64,000 nt of DNA from Alphaproteobacteria bacterium (lineage in GTDB: Bacteria; Myxococcota_A; UBA796; GCA-2862545): the NCBI GenBank assembly GCA_020632915.1, contig JACKEP010000015.1:62001-126000 (forward strand), given 5' to 3'. Within the stretch, counting starts at the first letter, position 1. Each line of letters starts with the position of its first letter. Positions 55,293-64,000 of this stretch are shown one piece after another. The notes under the pieces are model-generated. The model searched no databases. It saw only the letters and a program-made list of their open reading frames with translations, and was not told the DNA's origin. Position numbers and translations under genes: made by a program.

Positions 55293-55754
55293 ATGCCTAC
55301 CGTTCGCAAGTCCGCACCGAGGCGGAAGAAGACTGCCGCTCCAGGTGCCGCGACCCCGGCAATGGTCAAGGCCTCCATCGCCGGCCAGGAGTTCGAGATC
55401 GACCCGGTGGTCACCCTGGGTGGCCGTCCCGTGGTGCTCACGCCGCCGCGATCGATGGCCCTCCGGTACACGGTCGTGGCGCCGATGTCCGACAACCGGA
55501 TGCTGGGTGTCGCCGCCTGCCTTGGGCTGTGCTGGATGGGCAACGGTCACCCTAGGACGAATCTGAAGGAATGCAAGTACGACGCGTACCTCTACGGTGC
55601 GCGGGTCATCGACGAGCTGACCGATCGAGGGATGTCCATCGAGGAGATCCTTGCAGCCGGTGACACGGCGTTCGCCCTCGTCGCTGACGGGCTCGTCGCA
55701 GCCACGGAGGTCGAGGAGACCGAGGATTTTACCGGTCCCCCGGTGGAGGCGTAG
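55293..55754 (+). CDS. Tail assembly chaperone, short form (gpG-like)
   Basis: This 153-residue protein has a basic N-terminus (RKSAPRRKKTAAPG), a beta part (SIAGQEFEIDPVVTLGGRPVVLTPPRS), a helical part and an acidic end (EVEETEDFTGPPVEA). Position between tail tube and tape measure is that of lambda G. AAGAGGAC precedes the ATG. An open -1 frame continues past its stop (next entry). Confidence 0.75.
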   Translation: MPTVRKSAPRRKKTAAPGAATPAMVKASIAGQEFEIDPVVTLGGRPVVLTPPRSMALRYTVVAPMSDNRMLGVAACLGLCWMGNGHPRTNLKECKYDAYLYGARVIDELTDRGMSIEEILAAGDTAFALVADGLVAATEVEETEDFTGPPVEA

Positions 55755-55942
55755 ACCTCGCCGTTCACGAGATCGAGGCGGCCAAGGGGCTCGGTGACGG
55801 CGGGTTCTACGACCTGCCCCACGACCGGCAGGTTGAGCTGCTGGCGTGGTGGCGGGTGCACCAGGACCCTGCTGGGGAGCATCGGCCGAAGAAGGGCAAG
55901 GCTGGGATGGCGGCCCTTCGAGCAGCACTGAGTCGCCAGTAG
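55728..55942 (+). CDS. Frameshift extension of the tail chaperone (GT-like)
   Basis: The -1 frame is open from 55688 to the TAG at 55940-55942 and has no start codon of its own. Its product, from GVDLAVHEIEAAKGLGDGG, continues with DLPHDRQVELLAWWRVHQDPAGEHRPKKGKAG and MAALRAALSRQ. The WW-R-V-H-Q pattern with a basic tail is typical of gpT extensions, which bind the tape measure protein. Shift sites could be TTT at 55728 or the run GGTCCCCCG at 55734-55742. The stop is followed at once by the boundary motif, as after other real stops here. Confidence 0.75.
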
Positions 55943-55956
55943 CGCTCCCGGTAGGT
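55943..55956 (+). promoter_or_regulatory. Late-region boundary motif, copy 6 (exact)
   Basis: CGCTCCCGGTAGGT begins directly after the stop of the chaperone extension and only 7 bp before the next ATG. If it were a -10-type promoter element, the transcript would be nearly leaderless. Confidence 0.7.
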
Positions 55957-55962
55957 CCCGGT

Positions 55963-56388
55963 ATGGCCAAGGTTGTCCTGGGATCGGCAAAGAGTGGGGT
56001 CGTCCTCTCGGATGACCTGTCGGGCTACGTCCGTGACGTGGTCGATCGGCTTGTGCCCGGCACCCGACAGCAGCTTGAGGAGGCGGCCGAGAAGATCGCT
56101 ACCGGCGCTGCCGCTGCGTGGCCCGTGGGCCGGGACAGGGGGCGGCGTCCTCACTCGGCCGAGTTGTTCGAGACGGGGTTGCGAATCGACAAGGACGGCA
56201 CTGTCGCCGCGTTCGTCCGCAACACGGCCGACTACGCCTTCTACGTCCGGTCGTCCCAGGTGGGTTCGGGCTCGGCCAAGAAGCACGCTTGGACGGAGAT
56301 CGTCCGCAAGCCAGCACAGGCCCAGGCCAGTGCCCTGGCGGCCGAGCTGGGGGACCTATTTGCCACCGTCGCCAAGGGAGGCAAGTAG
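55963..56388 (+). CDS. HK97 gp10-like minor head-tail protein, 141 residues
   Basis: This protein begins MAKVVLGSAKSGVVLSDDLSG and carries a helix LEEAAEKIATGAAAAWPVGRDRGRRPHSAELFETGLRID followed by strands (GTVAAFVRNTADYAFYVRSSQ) and AWTEIVRKPAQAQASALAAEL. This fits the HK97-gp10/phage Mu gpG group of head-tail joining proteins. Here it lies after the chaperone rather than before the tail genes, which is an unusual position. The tape-measure ATG follows immediately. Confidence 0.6.
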   Translation: MAKVVLGSAKSGVVLSDDLSGYVRDVVDRLVPGTRQQLEEAAEKIATGAAAAWPVGRDRGRRPHSAELFETGLRIDKDGTVAAFVRNTADYAFYVRSSQVGSGSAKKHAWTEIVRKPAQAQASALAAELGDLFATVAKGGK

Positions 56389-58590
56389 ATGCCCGCTCAA
56401 CAGATCAGCCTTGAGTACACCGTCCGGCTTGAGCAGCTGAAGGCGCAGCTGGGTTCGATCCCAGGGCTGAACAGGAAGACGGCGAACGCCGTCCAACGGG
56501 ACTTCACGCGGGCCTGGAAGTCGGCCGAGAAGGACGCCACCAAGGCGGCCAAGGCGGCGTCGCGCGCGTGGTCCGCCGGGACCGGGCAGATCAAGTCTGC
56601 CCTCGGTGGATTGATCCCTGGGTTCAGCCAGGTGTCGGCGGCAGGGGAGACCCTCACGGGTGTCCTCGGTGGCGGTAGTACCGGCCTCGCCGCTGCCTTG
56701 GGGGCGGTGGGCGTAGCCGTGGCGGGGTTTGTGGGCTTTGCCAAGCTGGCCAAGGACGCCGAGGCGACCCGTCGTCAGATCGTGGAGCTGACCCAGACGA
56801 CCAACCTCCTCCCCAAGACCCTGTCGGCCATTGAGGTGGCAGGCGGGGACCTCGACAAGCTGGGCCCCGCCCTGGGTGAACTCAACGCGAGGATCGTCCA
56901 GGTCGAGCAGGGGAGCAAGCGGGCGACCAAGGCGTTCGATGCCCTGGGTGTGTCCGTCACCGACGCCAACGGCAACGTGCGCTCGGCCGACGACGTGTTC
57001 ACCGATCTGGTCGGTGCACTGCAGGACGTGGACTCCGAGGCCGAGCGTGCCGGGCTCGCCACCCAGGTGTTCGGGTCTGCCGGCCGGGACCTCATGGCTA
57101 CCCTGGGGGACACCCGGATGGCCGACTGGGTGGACCTTTCCCGGGAGTTCGGCGTCCGTGTCGGCCCCGACGCCGCCCGTGCCTCGGTGGCGTGGCAGAC
57201 GGCGACGAGCAGCCTTGGGATCGCCCTGCGCTCGGCCGCTGATGACTTCTCGGGGCTTTTTGGTGCCGAGGACGCAGCCGGACTGTTGAACCGATTCGCG
57301 ACTGGGTTCGTGGCCGCCAGTGCTTTCCTGGAAACCTGGGGTTCGGAGGTCACCAAGAGGGCCGAGGTGATCGCCCTCAAGCTCCGTCGTGCGTTCGAGG
57401 GCGAGCAGGCGACACCCACCACCACGGTGATCCGGGATGCCAACGGCAACGAGGTGTTCTCCGCCGAATGGGAGGACTCCCTCTCCGGGCGGATCAAGCG
57501 CCTGGAGGAGGACATCGCAGCGTCCACTGGTGCCATGGGCGAGGCGTGGGACGCCGCTGCCGAGAAGGCGGCCAAGTACATGCAGCTCGTACAGGCTCGG
57601 CAGGCTGCTGCCTCGGCCACCGTAGCCACGGGCTCACGGTCCTCCGTCGTCGCTCCTGCCGGTGGCGGGGCCTCGACCCCGACCGTGGACTCCGCCGGAG
57701 GTGTGGCCAACGCGGGCGGGTACGCCGACATCCTCTCGACCATGGCCGACCTCACGGTTGCGTCCTCCGAGTTCGCCGCCATCCGTCGGCAGGTGTTCGC
57801 CACCGAGGTGTCGGGCGTCGATCAGATCAACGCCAAGTACGACGAGCAGCTGGCCCACCTTGAGACCCTCCGGGCCTACGTCTGGGACGAGCAGAGCTTC
57901 AAGGACACGATCCTTGAGATCGAGAAGGCTCGAATCGACGAGCTGGCCGCCTACGAGCAGGCAGCCCGTGAGGAGTCGTTCCAGAAGAACCTCTCGAACA
58001 CCCAGGGGATCCTGGGAGCGATCGGGTCCACGGCAGGGGCGATCGGCGACATCGTCGCCGAGGTCTACGACCGGCAGATCGCATCCGCCGAGAAGGGGAG
58101 CGATGCGCAGAAGCGGCTGATGCGGAAGCAGTTCGCCGCTTCGAAGGCGATGGCGATCATCCAGGCGACGATCAATACTGCGTTGGCGGTCGTGAACGCC
58201 CTGGCCACGGCCCCAAACATCATCGCTGGTATCGCCCTGGCTGCCGTAGTGGGGGCCCTGGGTGCCGTCCAGATCGGGCTGATCGCCTCCCAGCAGGCGC
58301 CGTCCTTCCACCAAGGCGGTGTGATCTCGGCTGGCCCATCGGCACCTGACGAGGTGGGAATCAACGCCCAGCGCGGCGAGGGCGTCGTCACCCGCCGAGG
58401 CATGGACCGTCTGGGTGCCCGAGGCCTCGAGTCGCTCAACTCGGGGCAGGGGTTGGCCCCGACCGTCATCGTCGCCGCCACCTCCGAGCACAAGGTGCTC
58501 GACTACCAGATGGCCACGACCGTGAGCCGTCGCGGGCCCCGCTTGCGGCGTGCCCTCCAAGCCGCTGCCTCCCGCCCTGGGTTGAGGTGA
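56389..58590 (+). CDS. Tape measure protein
   Basis: This 733-residue protein has coiled-coil sequence at the N-terminus (RDFTRAWKSAEKDATKAAKAASRAWSAG), a hydrophobic segment near residues 105-125 (LAAALGAVGVAVAGFVGFAKLA), a long helical middle and a second hydrophobic block near 585-630 (TALAVVNALATAPNIIAGIALAAVVGALGAVQIGLIA). Tape measure length sets tail length at about 0.15 nm per residue, which would predict a tail near 110 nm. The start directly abuts the stop of the gene before. Confidence 0.85.
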   Translation: MPAQQISLEYTVRLEQLKAQLGSIPGLNRKTANAVQRDFTRAWKSAEKDATKAAKAASRAWSAGTGQIKSALGGLIPGFSQVSAAGETLTGVLGGGSTGLAAALGAVGVAVAGFVGFAKLAKDAEATRRQIVELTQTTNLLPKTLSAIEVAGGDLDKLGPALGELNARIVQVEQGSKRATKAFDALGVSVTDANGNVRSADDVFTDLVGALQDVDSEAERAGLATQVFGSAGRDLMATLGDTRMADWVDLSREFGVRVGPDAARASVAWQTATSSLGIALRSAADDFSGLFGAEDAAGLLNRFATGFVAASAFLETWGSEVTKRAEVIALKLRRAFEGEQATPTTTVIRDANGNEVFSAEWEDSLSGRIKRLEEDIAASTGAMGEAWDAAAEKAAKYMQLVQARQAAASATVATGSRSSVVAPAGGGASTPTVDSAGGVANAGGYADILSTMADLTVASSEFAAIRRQVFATEVSGVDQINAKYDEQLAHLETLRAYVWDEQSFKDTILEIEKARIDELAAYEQAAREESFQKNLSNTQGILGAIGSTAGAIGDIVAEVYDRQIASAEKGSDAQKRLMRKQFAASKAMAIIQATINTALAVVNALATAPNIIAGIALAAVVGALGAVQIGLIASQQAPSFHQGGVISAGPSAPDEVGINAQRGEGVVTRRGMDRLGARGLESLNSGQGLAPTVIVAATSEHKVLDYQMATTVSRRGPRLRRALQAAASRPGLR

Positions 58591-58593
58591 TCT

Positions 58594-61500
58594 GTGACCG
58601 CTAAGGCTCGCTACCAGGGGATCCTGATCCCCGATGCCACTGCCACGCTCACGTCCTGGGACGTCGCCGAGGTGGGCCGCCACGTCGGGCAACCCATCGC
58701 CCAGACGACGGGCTCACGGGCCGTCCTGCGTGCCCTACGCCGTGAGCGTGAGGCGGATGCCGCCGACCTCGCCCTGACGGTCTCGACCGTGATCGGCGGG
58801 CACCCTGCCCGGACGTCCAGCCCTCGGGCTGCTCAGTTCACGTGGGCTCGGGACGGAGGCCCGGACCTGTACTGGGATCCTCCGCACGTGATGACCGGCT
58901 GGCAGTACGTCGACGGGTCGCACACCTACAGGGCCACCGCCATGGTCCGTCAGGACGACGGCTCCGTGCTCCTCGTGGGCGCCTACGACGCGAGTTCCAA
59001 CGTCACGCGGAAGGTGTTCACCCTGGCTGCGGGCGGGACCCAGTACCGGGCCGGCGAGCAGGGTGCGGCGACCATCCTGTCGGCGGACGCCTCGACCTAC
59101 CTGGTTCGGCAGCCGACCTCGACGTCCCACTACCCCCACGCCACCGCGTTGGTCTCGACCCCCACCGGCGTGATCTCTTATGCATGGCGCACGTTCGCCG
59201 ACGATGGCCGGGCCACGATCGTGGCTCACGTCCGCCCGACAGGAGGGGACTTCGCCACGCTGGACGTTGGGGACGGCTCCGTGATCGGCGACCCCATCGA
59301 TCTGTCGACGTACAGCCTCGGCATCCTGTCAGCCGCCTACCGAGACGGGCAGGTGCTGCTCGTGGCCCAGCTGCGCCGTGCCAGCGGCAACGCTCGGGAC
59401 ACGTTCCGCCAGTACGCGAGCGATGACGGCGGGCATTCGTTCGAGCTGGTGGAGGAGTGGTCCGATACCAGCGGTGTCGGCGGACACCACCCCAACGTCC
59501 TCGCCGACACGGCAGGGTTTCATTTCCTGTGGATCGACCTCGCCGACGGGAAGCCGTACTACTGCCGGGTCGGCTCGGCCTACACGTCGCTGTTCGCCGC
59601 GTCCCGGACCCAGGTCGAGGACGCCGTATGGGCGGATGTCGCCTCGGATGACGAGCTGGTGCAGTCCGGGTCGGCGACCGTCTGTCAGGACGAGACCGGC
59701 ACCTTCTACGCCCTTGGGCTCGTCCGCAGCTCGAACGTGGACGCCCACATGCGCCTCTCCACGGACGGCGGCCGGACCTGGATTGACCCCGTGGACGGCG
59801 TCGATGTCACCGGGAGCAAGTGGTACCAGCCCGACGACGACGCCACCAACGGGGCGTGCCCCCTCGGTCTGTCGTCGCTCGCTGCCAACGGGCAGGTCAT
59901 CGTCGGCTGCCGGACGAGCACCACCGACCTCTGTCTCATCCACCTGGGTGGCTACACGAGCAAGCCGCACCCGTCCGCTGGGTTCGCTGGGTTCGATCAG
60001 CGGGTGTGGGGCTTCGATCTCTCCTACGTGCCCATCGTCATCCCGGATGCGATGGACAACTGGACGCTCACGGCCTCAGGGTCGCCCTCGTCCACGACGT
60101 CGATCACGGACGGTGCCCTCCAGATCACGGCGCCCCTGACGGCCCTCGGCAACCAGGTCCGGTACGAGTACGACCTCGGCAACCTCGACCCAGACCGTGG
60201 GTGCTGGGTTCGCTACCGGGTTCGCACCGACGACACGGTCACCGGCAACGGGTGGGAGCAGATCCACTTCGTCGACGTGGTTCTCGCCGACGCCAGCGGC
60301 ACCGACAGCAGGGGCTTCCGGTTGTCGTCCGACAAGGACACCCTGCGCCTGTACCAGCGGGACGACGCCACCACGTTCACCCTGCTCGACACCGTCTCGT
60401 TCACGTCCGGGTACATGCTGGAGGTCATCGCGGCGACGCTCGACGGCGTGCTCATGGTTTGGACCCGGACCTGGGATCCGACCTACACCGACGCCACCGT
60501 GCCCGAGCAGATGGGTTCGCCCACCGAGCGGGAGTTCGTGGCGACCAATGGGTCCGGGTACGGCCTGCCGGACATCTCGTCAGCCTTCGGCGCCGGGACG
60601 GCTCGGCTCCAGTTCGGTTCGTTCCACGACGCCTTCGACGTGGCCGAGTTCTACGAGCTGCACTTCGCCGGCAACACGTCTGCGCCCCCTGACGTCGCCG
60701 AGATGATGGTGCCCACGTACCTGCCGGCGAGGGCGTACAGCACTCAGGGCACGTACCTGGGAGACGGCGTCACCCTCACGATGTCCGGGTTGGCCGAGGC
60801 AGGCGATACGTGGACCGTGGCCGACGCCTACGACTACGGCCTGGAGGCGGTTGAGGACCCGAGCCCCCGCCGGACCGCCAAGCTCACCCCGGACGACGCC
60901 TCTACGGACCGGACGATCACGTGGTCCCTGTCCAGCTACCACGGAGCGTCGGATGTCCTCGGGATCGCCTTCATCGGCTCCAACGTGGGTGTCGTCGGGG
61001 TTGAGGTGCAGGACGCCTCTGGCACGTGGACCGACTTCGGGGACGTGCAGCTCGCCATCGGCCCCCTCGATGCGTCGGCACGTGGTGCCTACTCGGTCGT
61101 GTCGGCCGGTTCGGACACCACCGACATGCTCTTTCGAGATGGGGAGTTCGACGGGGCCGAGTTCTGCGCCGACACCGAGCATGGCGGGTCCTACGGGACG
61201 ACGTTCCGGATCACGAACACCTACGGCGGCAAGTGGGGCACCGAGGCCAGCGGGTCCAAGCCCGCGAGCTTGCGGCTGTCGACGGCCGGGACGTCGGTGT
61301 CCGTGGCGGCACCGCCCACCACCTGGGCCGGTAGCTACATCCTTCCTCGGGACGCCGTCGTCCTCCTGAGCCTCCAAGGGATCCTCGCCACCGGTGTGCG
61401 GCTGACCCTGCACCCGACGGACGACGATCAGCCCTGGCCGCTGGGCAACACCTGGCACCTGGGTCGGGTCCTGATCGGACCCGTGCTCCCGTTCCCGGAG

Positions 61501-61950
61501 GACACGAGCTGGGGGCGGATCCTGGAGACCACCCCCAACGTGGACGTCGCCACCGCACGGGACGGCACCCGCCGTACTCGGGTCAACGGCCCTGCACGAC
61601 GGTCCGTCGAGTTCTCGTGGGTCGACGCCATCGACACCCGTGGTGCTTCCCAGGACACGGACGACCCGACCGCCCACTACCTCGATCCCCTCGGGGAGCC
61701 TGTCGGCCTGGAGCGGATGACACCGTGGACCGTGGAGGCCATCCAGGGCTGGCTCAACGGTGCCCATCAGCAGTGCGTGTACCTGCCTCGGATCGAGTCC
61801 CTGACCGAGGACGCCACCGTGCTCAACCGTCGCCACCAGCTGATCTTCGGCCGGGTGGTGACCCCCGTTCGGCTTGAGTCCGTGCAGGGCGACGAGGGCG
61901 TCGACGAGGTGTTCCGGATCCCGTCGCTGACGATCGAGGAGGAGGTGTGA
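58594..61950 (+). CDS. Large tail protein with sialidase/beta-propeller-like region
   Basis: Residues 95-440 of this 1,118-residue protein contain repeated blade-like units with Asp-box-like turns (YASDDGGHSFELVEEWSD; LSTDGGRTWIDPVDG), the signature of sialidase-type beta-propellers. Later segments look like carbohydrate-binding beta domains (DNWTLTASGSPSSTTSITDGALQI). The N- and C-terminal ends match a distal-tail or tip adaptor role. It may bind host glycans; enzyme residues are not proved. The GTG at 58594 follows GAGGTGATCT. Confidence 0.65.
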   Translation: MTAKARYQGILIPDATATLTSWDVAEVGRHVGQPIAQTTGSRAVLRALRREREADAADLALTVSTVIGGHPARTSSPRAAQFTWARDGGPDLYWDPPHVMTGWQYVDGSHTYRATAMVRQDDGSVLLVGAYDASSNVTRKVFTLAAGGTQYRAGEQGAATILSADASTYLVRQPTSTSHYPHATALVSTPTGVISYAWRTFADDGRATIVAHVRPTGGDFATLDVGDGSVIGDPIDLSTYSLGILSAAYRDGQVLLVAQLRRASGNARDTFRQYASDDGGHSFELVEEWSDTSGVGGHHPNVLADTAGFHFLWIDLADGKPYYCRVGSAYTSLFAASRTQVEDAVWADVASDDELVQSGSATVCQDETGTFYALGLVRSSNVDAHMRLSTDGGRTWIDPVDGVDVTGSKWYQPDDDATNGACPLGLSSLAANGQVIVGCRTSTTDLCLIHLGGYTSKPHPSAGFAGFDQRVWGFDLSYVPIVIPDAMDNWTLTASGSPSSTTSITDGALQITAPLTALGNQVRYEYDLGNLDPDRGCWVRYRVRTDDTVTGNGWEQIHFVDVVLADASGTDSRGFRLSSDKDTLRLYQRDDATTFTLLDTVSFTSGYMLEVIAATLDGVLMVWTRTWDPTYTDATVPEQMGSPTEREFVATNGSGYGLPDISSAFGAGTARLQFGSFHDAFDVAEFYELHFAGNTSAPPDVAEMMVPTYLPARAYSTQGTYLGDGVTLTMSGLAEAGDTWTVADAYDYGLEAVEDPSPRRTAKLTPDDASTDRTITWSLSSYHGASDVLGIAFIGSNVGVVGVEVQDASGTWTDFGDVQLAIGPLDASARGAYSVVSAGSDTTDMLFRDGEFDGAEFCADTEHGGSYGTTFRITNTYGGKWGTEASGSKPASLRLSTAGTSVSVAAPPTTWAGSYILPRDAVVLLSLQGILATGVRLTLHPTDDDQPWPLGNTWHLGRVLIGPVLPFPEDTSWGRILETTPNVDVATARDGTRRTRVNGPARRSVEFSWVDAIDTRGASQDTDDPTAHYLDPLGEPVGLERMTPWTVEAIQGWLNGAHQQCVYLPRIESLTEDATVLNRRHQLIFGRVVTPVRLESVQGDEGVDEVFRIPSLTIEEEV

Positions 61951-64000
61951 GCCGCTACCCCTCCAGCCTTGATCGTGACTGGGTCTGGGTCCTCTCGCTC
62001 GACGTTCGAGGGGACCTCATCCGGTGGACCTCGCGCCCGATCCCCGACACCGTCTCGGGGATGACGGGGCTCATCCTGCCGGGCCTCGACCCTGACGTCG
62101 TCACCGAGGCCCTCGACGTCGCCAAGGCCGAGTTCGATCGCGTGGACACGCTGTCGTTCCAGGTCCACTTCCCGCCAGAGTTCGACCCCGCAGCCTTGGC
62201 GGCTTCGGGCGTGGCCCTGACCGCCTGCGATGCCGAGCTGGCGTTGCTCCCCACCCGGTTCGTGGGTGACGTCACGACCAGCAGCGGCACGCGGACCCGG
62301 TCGACGCCCTCGACCACGCCGTCGTGGGACGACCGCTACGTCATCCTGTCCGGGTACATCTCCGAGCCCGAGTTCGGCGACGCCGACGAGCCCGTCACGT
62401 TCAGCGTGAGGGCCACGACCTACGAGGACGAGTCCTCGATCCCAGGTCCCACCCAGGTGGTGGACCCCACCACCGTGGGAGCGGGGTCGCTGGTCACCGT
62501 CGAGCGGGATGACAGCTACGGCAGCAGCTACCCGCTGGTGTTCGGACAGCCAGGTGTGTTCGTGGGGTCGGACGGCGCCACGTCGTACCGTCCCGCCACC
62601 CCCGGCTACGTGTTCGAAGGCCAGTCCGGGGCACCTTCGGACGCCGACAAGTGGGAGAAGATCCTCGTCTCGGCAGGGCACACCCAGGCCGACCGCGTGC
62701 ACCTGTGGTGGGAGGCCGATCCGGGGTTCAACTCGGTCGAGGTCGCCCTGACCAAGGGTGCCGACAACCTCGGGCAGCCGATCACCTACATCGACGCCAG
62801 CAAGGGCACCGGCGGCGCCGTGTTGGACAAGTCGAAGTACTGGGTCGATTGGCGGGACGACAGCCTTGGTGGGGACGGCGGAGGCGTCGTCGATGGCCCT
62901 GGCAGCGGGGACCTGTCGGGTGTCGGCTCCCTGTGCGTCTGGCTCCTCAGGCAGTCCACCATCCCCGTCGACTGGGCACGGATGTCGGGCGCCGTGGCGT
63001 TCCTCGACGAGTTCCGGTTCGGGGGTGTCATCGAGACCCCGACGTCCGCCCTCGACTGGATCGAGGACCGTGTCCTGGGTGACCTGCCTGCCTTTCTCGG
63101 GCGTTCTCCCGCCGGGGTGTACCTCGCCCCCATCCGCTGGCAGGCGACCGCCTCAGAGGCCGTGGCACGCCTTGTCGAGGGCGAGGGGACCGTGGTGCGC
63201 ATGGCCCCTGCCCGAACCCGCGGCAATGGCCGGACCACGGTGGTGCGGGTCGAATGGGCCCGAGACTTGGCGGCCGACGAGTGGGCCCGCACCACAGTGG
63301 TGACGGCGGATCCCAGGCTCGGGACGTTCGCCATGGGGACCGGCCTCGTGCAGGCCGACCGCTCCGTGGCACCCCGCGTGGTCAAGGTGCAGCTCCCCGA
63401 CTGCTGGGACGAGGCGACCGCTTACAGGGTGGCGACGTGGACCCTGTGGCGGGAGGGCACGGCCCACGTTGAAATCGACGTCGACCTGTCCGCCGACACT
63501 TACGGTCACCTCCAGGTGGGCGACGTCGTCACCTACGGGGATGCGGGCCTGCACCTGGGCGAGGGCACGGTGTGCCTCGTCACCGCCATCGACCGCCACG
63601 ACGTCGCGTGGTTGGAGGCACGGCTGTGGGTCGTCCGCCCCGAGGTGGCCGAGGTGGTGGGCGAGGGGACGAACATCCCTCCGCAGGATCCCAGCTACGT
63701 CATCGCGGTCGGAGGCTCGTCCTCCACCTCGTACGCGGTCACGGACGCTGGTGACGTCGGCACCTACGCTGAGCAGGGCACGCCCATCGTCACGTCCTTC
63801 GAGGACACCCGGGCGGTTCGCTACATCTACGATCAGGACGTGTACTTGGTGGGCGGCGAGTTCGGGGCCCTGGCGTGGTCGCTCACCGGTGCCGCTGGCA
63901 CGTGGACCCGCATCGCCCCGGGCAGCAACGATCTCAATCGGATCTGCGAGGGGACCGACCTCGTGGGTGCCCTCGTGGCGGTCGTGGCCGTGGGGGAGTC
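61947..64000 (+). CDS. Large tail-tip protein, partial (continues past window)
   Basis: The frame starts at GTG 61947, overlapping the stop of the gene before (GTGA) with GGAGGAGG upstream, and is open to the window end (684 codons). It begins SRYPSSLDRDWVWVLSLDVRG. An early beta region follows, then around residue 190 DDSYGSSYPLVFGQPGVF, as seen in phage tail-tip and baseplate-hub proteins, and a late part with LWREGTAHVEIDVDLSADTYGHLQVGDVVTY. It is probably the tail hub or central fibre. Because it has no stop in the window, a closed-ORF search would miss it. Confidence 0.7.
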   Translation, partial: MSRYPSSLDRDWVWVLSLDVRGDLIRWTSRPIPDTVSGMTGLILPGLDPDVVTEALDVAKAEFDRVDTLSFQVHFPPEFDPAALAASGVALTACDAELALLPTRFVGDVTTSSGTRTRSTPSTTPSWDDRYVILSGYISEPEFGDADEPVTFSVRATTYEDESSIPGPTQVVDPTTVGAGSLVTVERDDSYGSSYPLVFGQPGVFVGSDGATSYRPATPGYVFEGQSGAPSDADKWEKILVSAGHTQADRVHLWWEADPGFNSVEVALTKGADNLGQPITYIDASKGTGGAVLDKSKYWVDWRDDSLGGDGGGVVDGPGSGDLSGVGSLCVWLLRQSTIPVDWARMSGAVAFLDEFRFGGVIETPTSALDWIEDRVLGDLPAFLGRSPAGVYLAPIRWQATASEAVARLVEGEGTVVRMAPARTRGNGRTTVVRVEWARDLAADEWARTTVVTADPRLGTFAMGTGLVQADRSVAPRVVKVQLPDCWDEATAYRVATWTLWREGTAHVEIDVDLSADTYGHLQVGDVVTYGDAGLHLGEGTVCLVTAIDRHDVAWLEARLWVVRPEVAEVVGEGTNIPPQDPSYVIAVGGSSSTSYAVTDAGDVGTYAEQGTPIVTSFEDTRAVRYIYDQDVYLVGGEFGALAWSLTGAAGTWTRIAPGSNDLNRICEGTDLVGALVAVVAVGE

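Larger units (their letters stand above)
36002..64000. mobile_element. Left portion of a siphovirus-type prophage or phage-plasmid (right end outside window)
   Basis: From about 36,000 the content changes to small overlapping unknown genes, a Rep-like module and a classic head-tail gene order (terS candidate, terL, portal, scaffold, capsid, head-tail joining, tail tube, tail chaperone, tape measure, tail tip). Codon third positions look less GC-saturated than in the left part. No integrase, repressor, holin or endolysin is seen. The left boundary is placed by content only; no attachment site could be proved because the right end is missing. Confidence 0.85.

Overview
The window is a high-GC bacterial chromosome segment (bases 1 to about 36,000) joined to the left part of a tailed-phage genome (about 36,000 to the right edge). 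The chromosomal part carries many outer lipoproteins with repeat architectures typical of Myxococcota: a MopE-like metal-binding-motif protein, a choice-of-anchor-D/PKD-like repeat protein and an Asp-Thr linker lipoprotein. It also has a eukaryote-type glutamine synthetase and an ECF sigma/anti-sigma pair. I therefore read the host as a myxococcote or a related former deltaproteobacterium. No rRNA or tRNA gene is present to confirm this.

Chromosomal layout. A partial secreted protein and a rhodanese lie at 1-578, followed by a universal stress protein. An ECF sigma/anti-sigma operon faces a Fur-box-controlled bfd-bfr iron-storage pair (1259-3871). Next come a ceramidase-like lipoprotein, a cation-chloride-cotransporter-like carrier, a TerB-like protein, the 1,098-residue repeat lipoprotein, glnII, a Met-rich lipoprotein, a TPR protein, peptide deformylase, a GT87 membrane glycosyltransferase and a pteridine-reductase-like SDR. 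Two paralogous regulators with an unusual Arabinose_bd-like plus OmpR-type wHTH architecture follow, then a holin-superfamily-IV membrane protein and a FolB-like aldolase with an extra C-terminal domain. Bases 22,256-28,244 are a complete, translationally coupled SUF iron-sulfur operon (Rrf2 regulator, sufB, sufC, sufD, sufS, SufT/PaaD-like). The last chromosomal block has a TIM-barrel-like lipoprotein, a GT4 glycosyltransferase, a VOC protein, an esterase lipoprotein, the MopE-like lipoprotein and a LuxR-type regulator.

Phage layout. Three small leftward genes (36,252-37,198) face a control region and small rightward genes. At 38,783-39,266 there is a four-unit, mostly 24-bp tandem repeat, a hairpin, and a nested palindrome whose outer arm covers the ribosome-binding site of a winged-helix, Rep-like protein (39,267-40,793). 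This looks like an iteron-type origin, so the element may be able to replicate as a plasmid. Then come cargo genes (an HNH protein), a sigma-region-2-like protein, and the late operon: terS candidate, terL, portal, scaffold candidate, major capsid, head-tail genes, tail tube, a frameshifted tail-assembly chaperone, gp10-like protein, tape measure and two large tail/tip proteins. This is a siphovirus arrangement. Between terL and portal sits a leftward cargo island: a HEPN-motif protein, a complete IS630-type element with TA target duplication, and a gene whose end was replaced by the IS.

The most unusual feature is a 14-bp sequence, CGCTCCCGGTAGGT. It occurs five times exactly and once with one mismatch, only at gene boundaries of the phage late region. 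In four cases it begins 0-1 nt after a stop codon. One copy lies directly behind the stop of the predicted frameshift extension of the tail chaperone, which supports that reading frame. No integrase, phage repressor or lysis gene is visible in the window, and the right end of the phage is missing.
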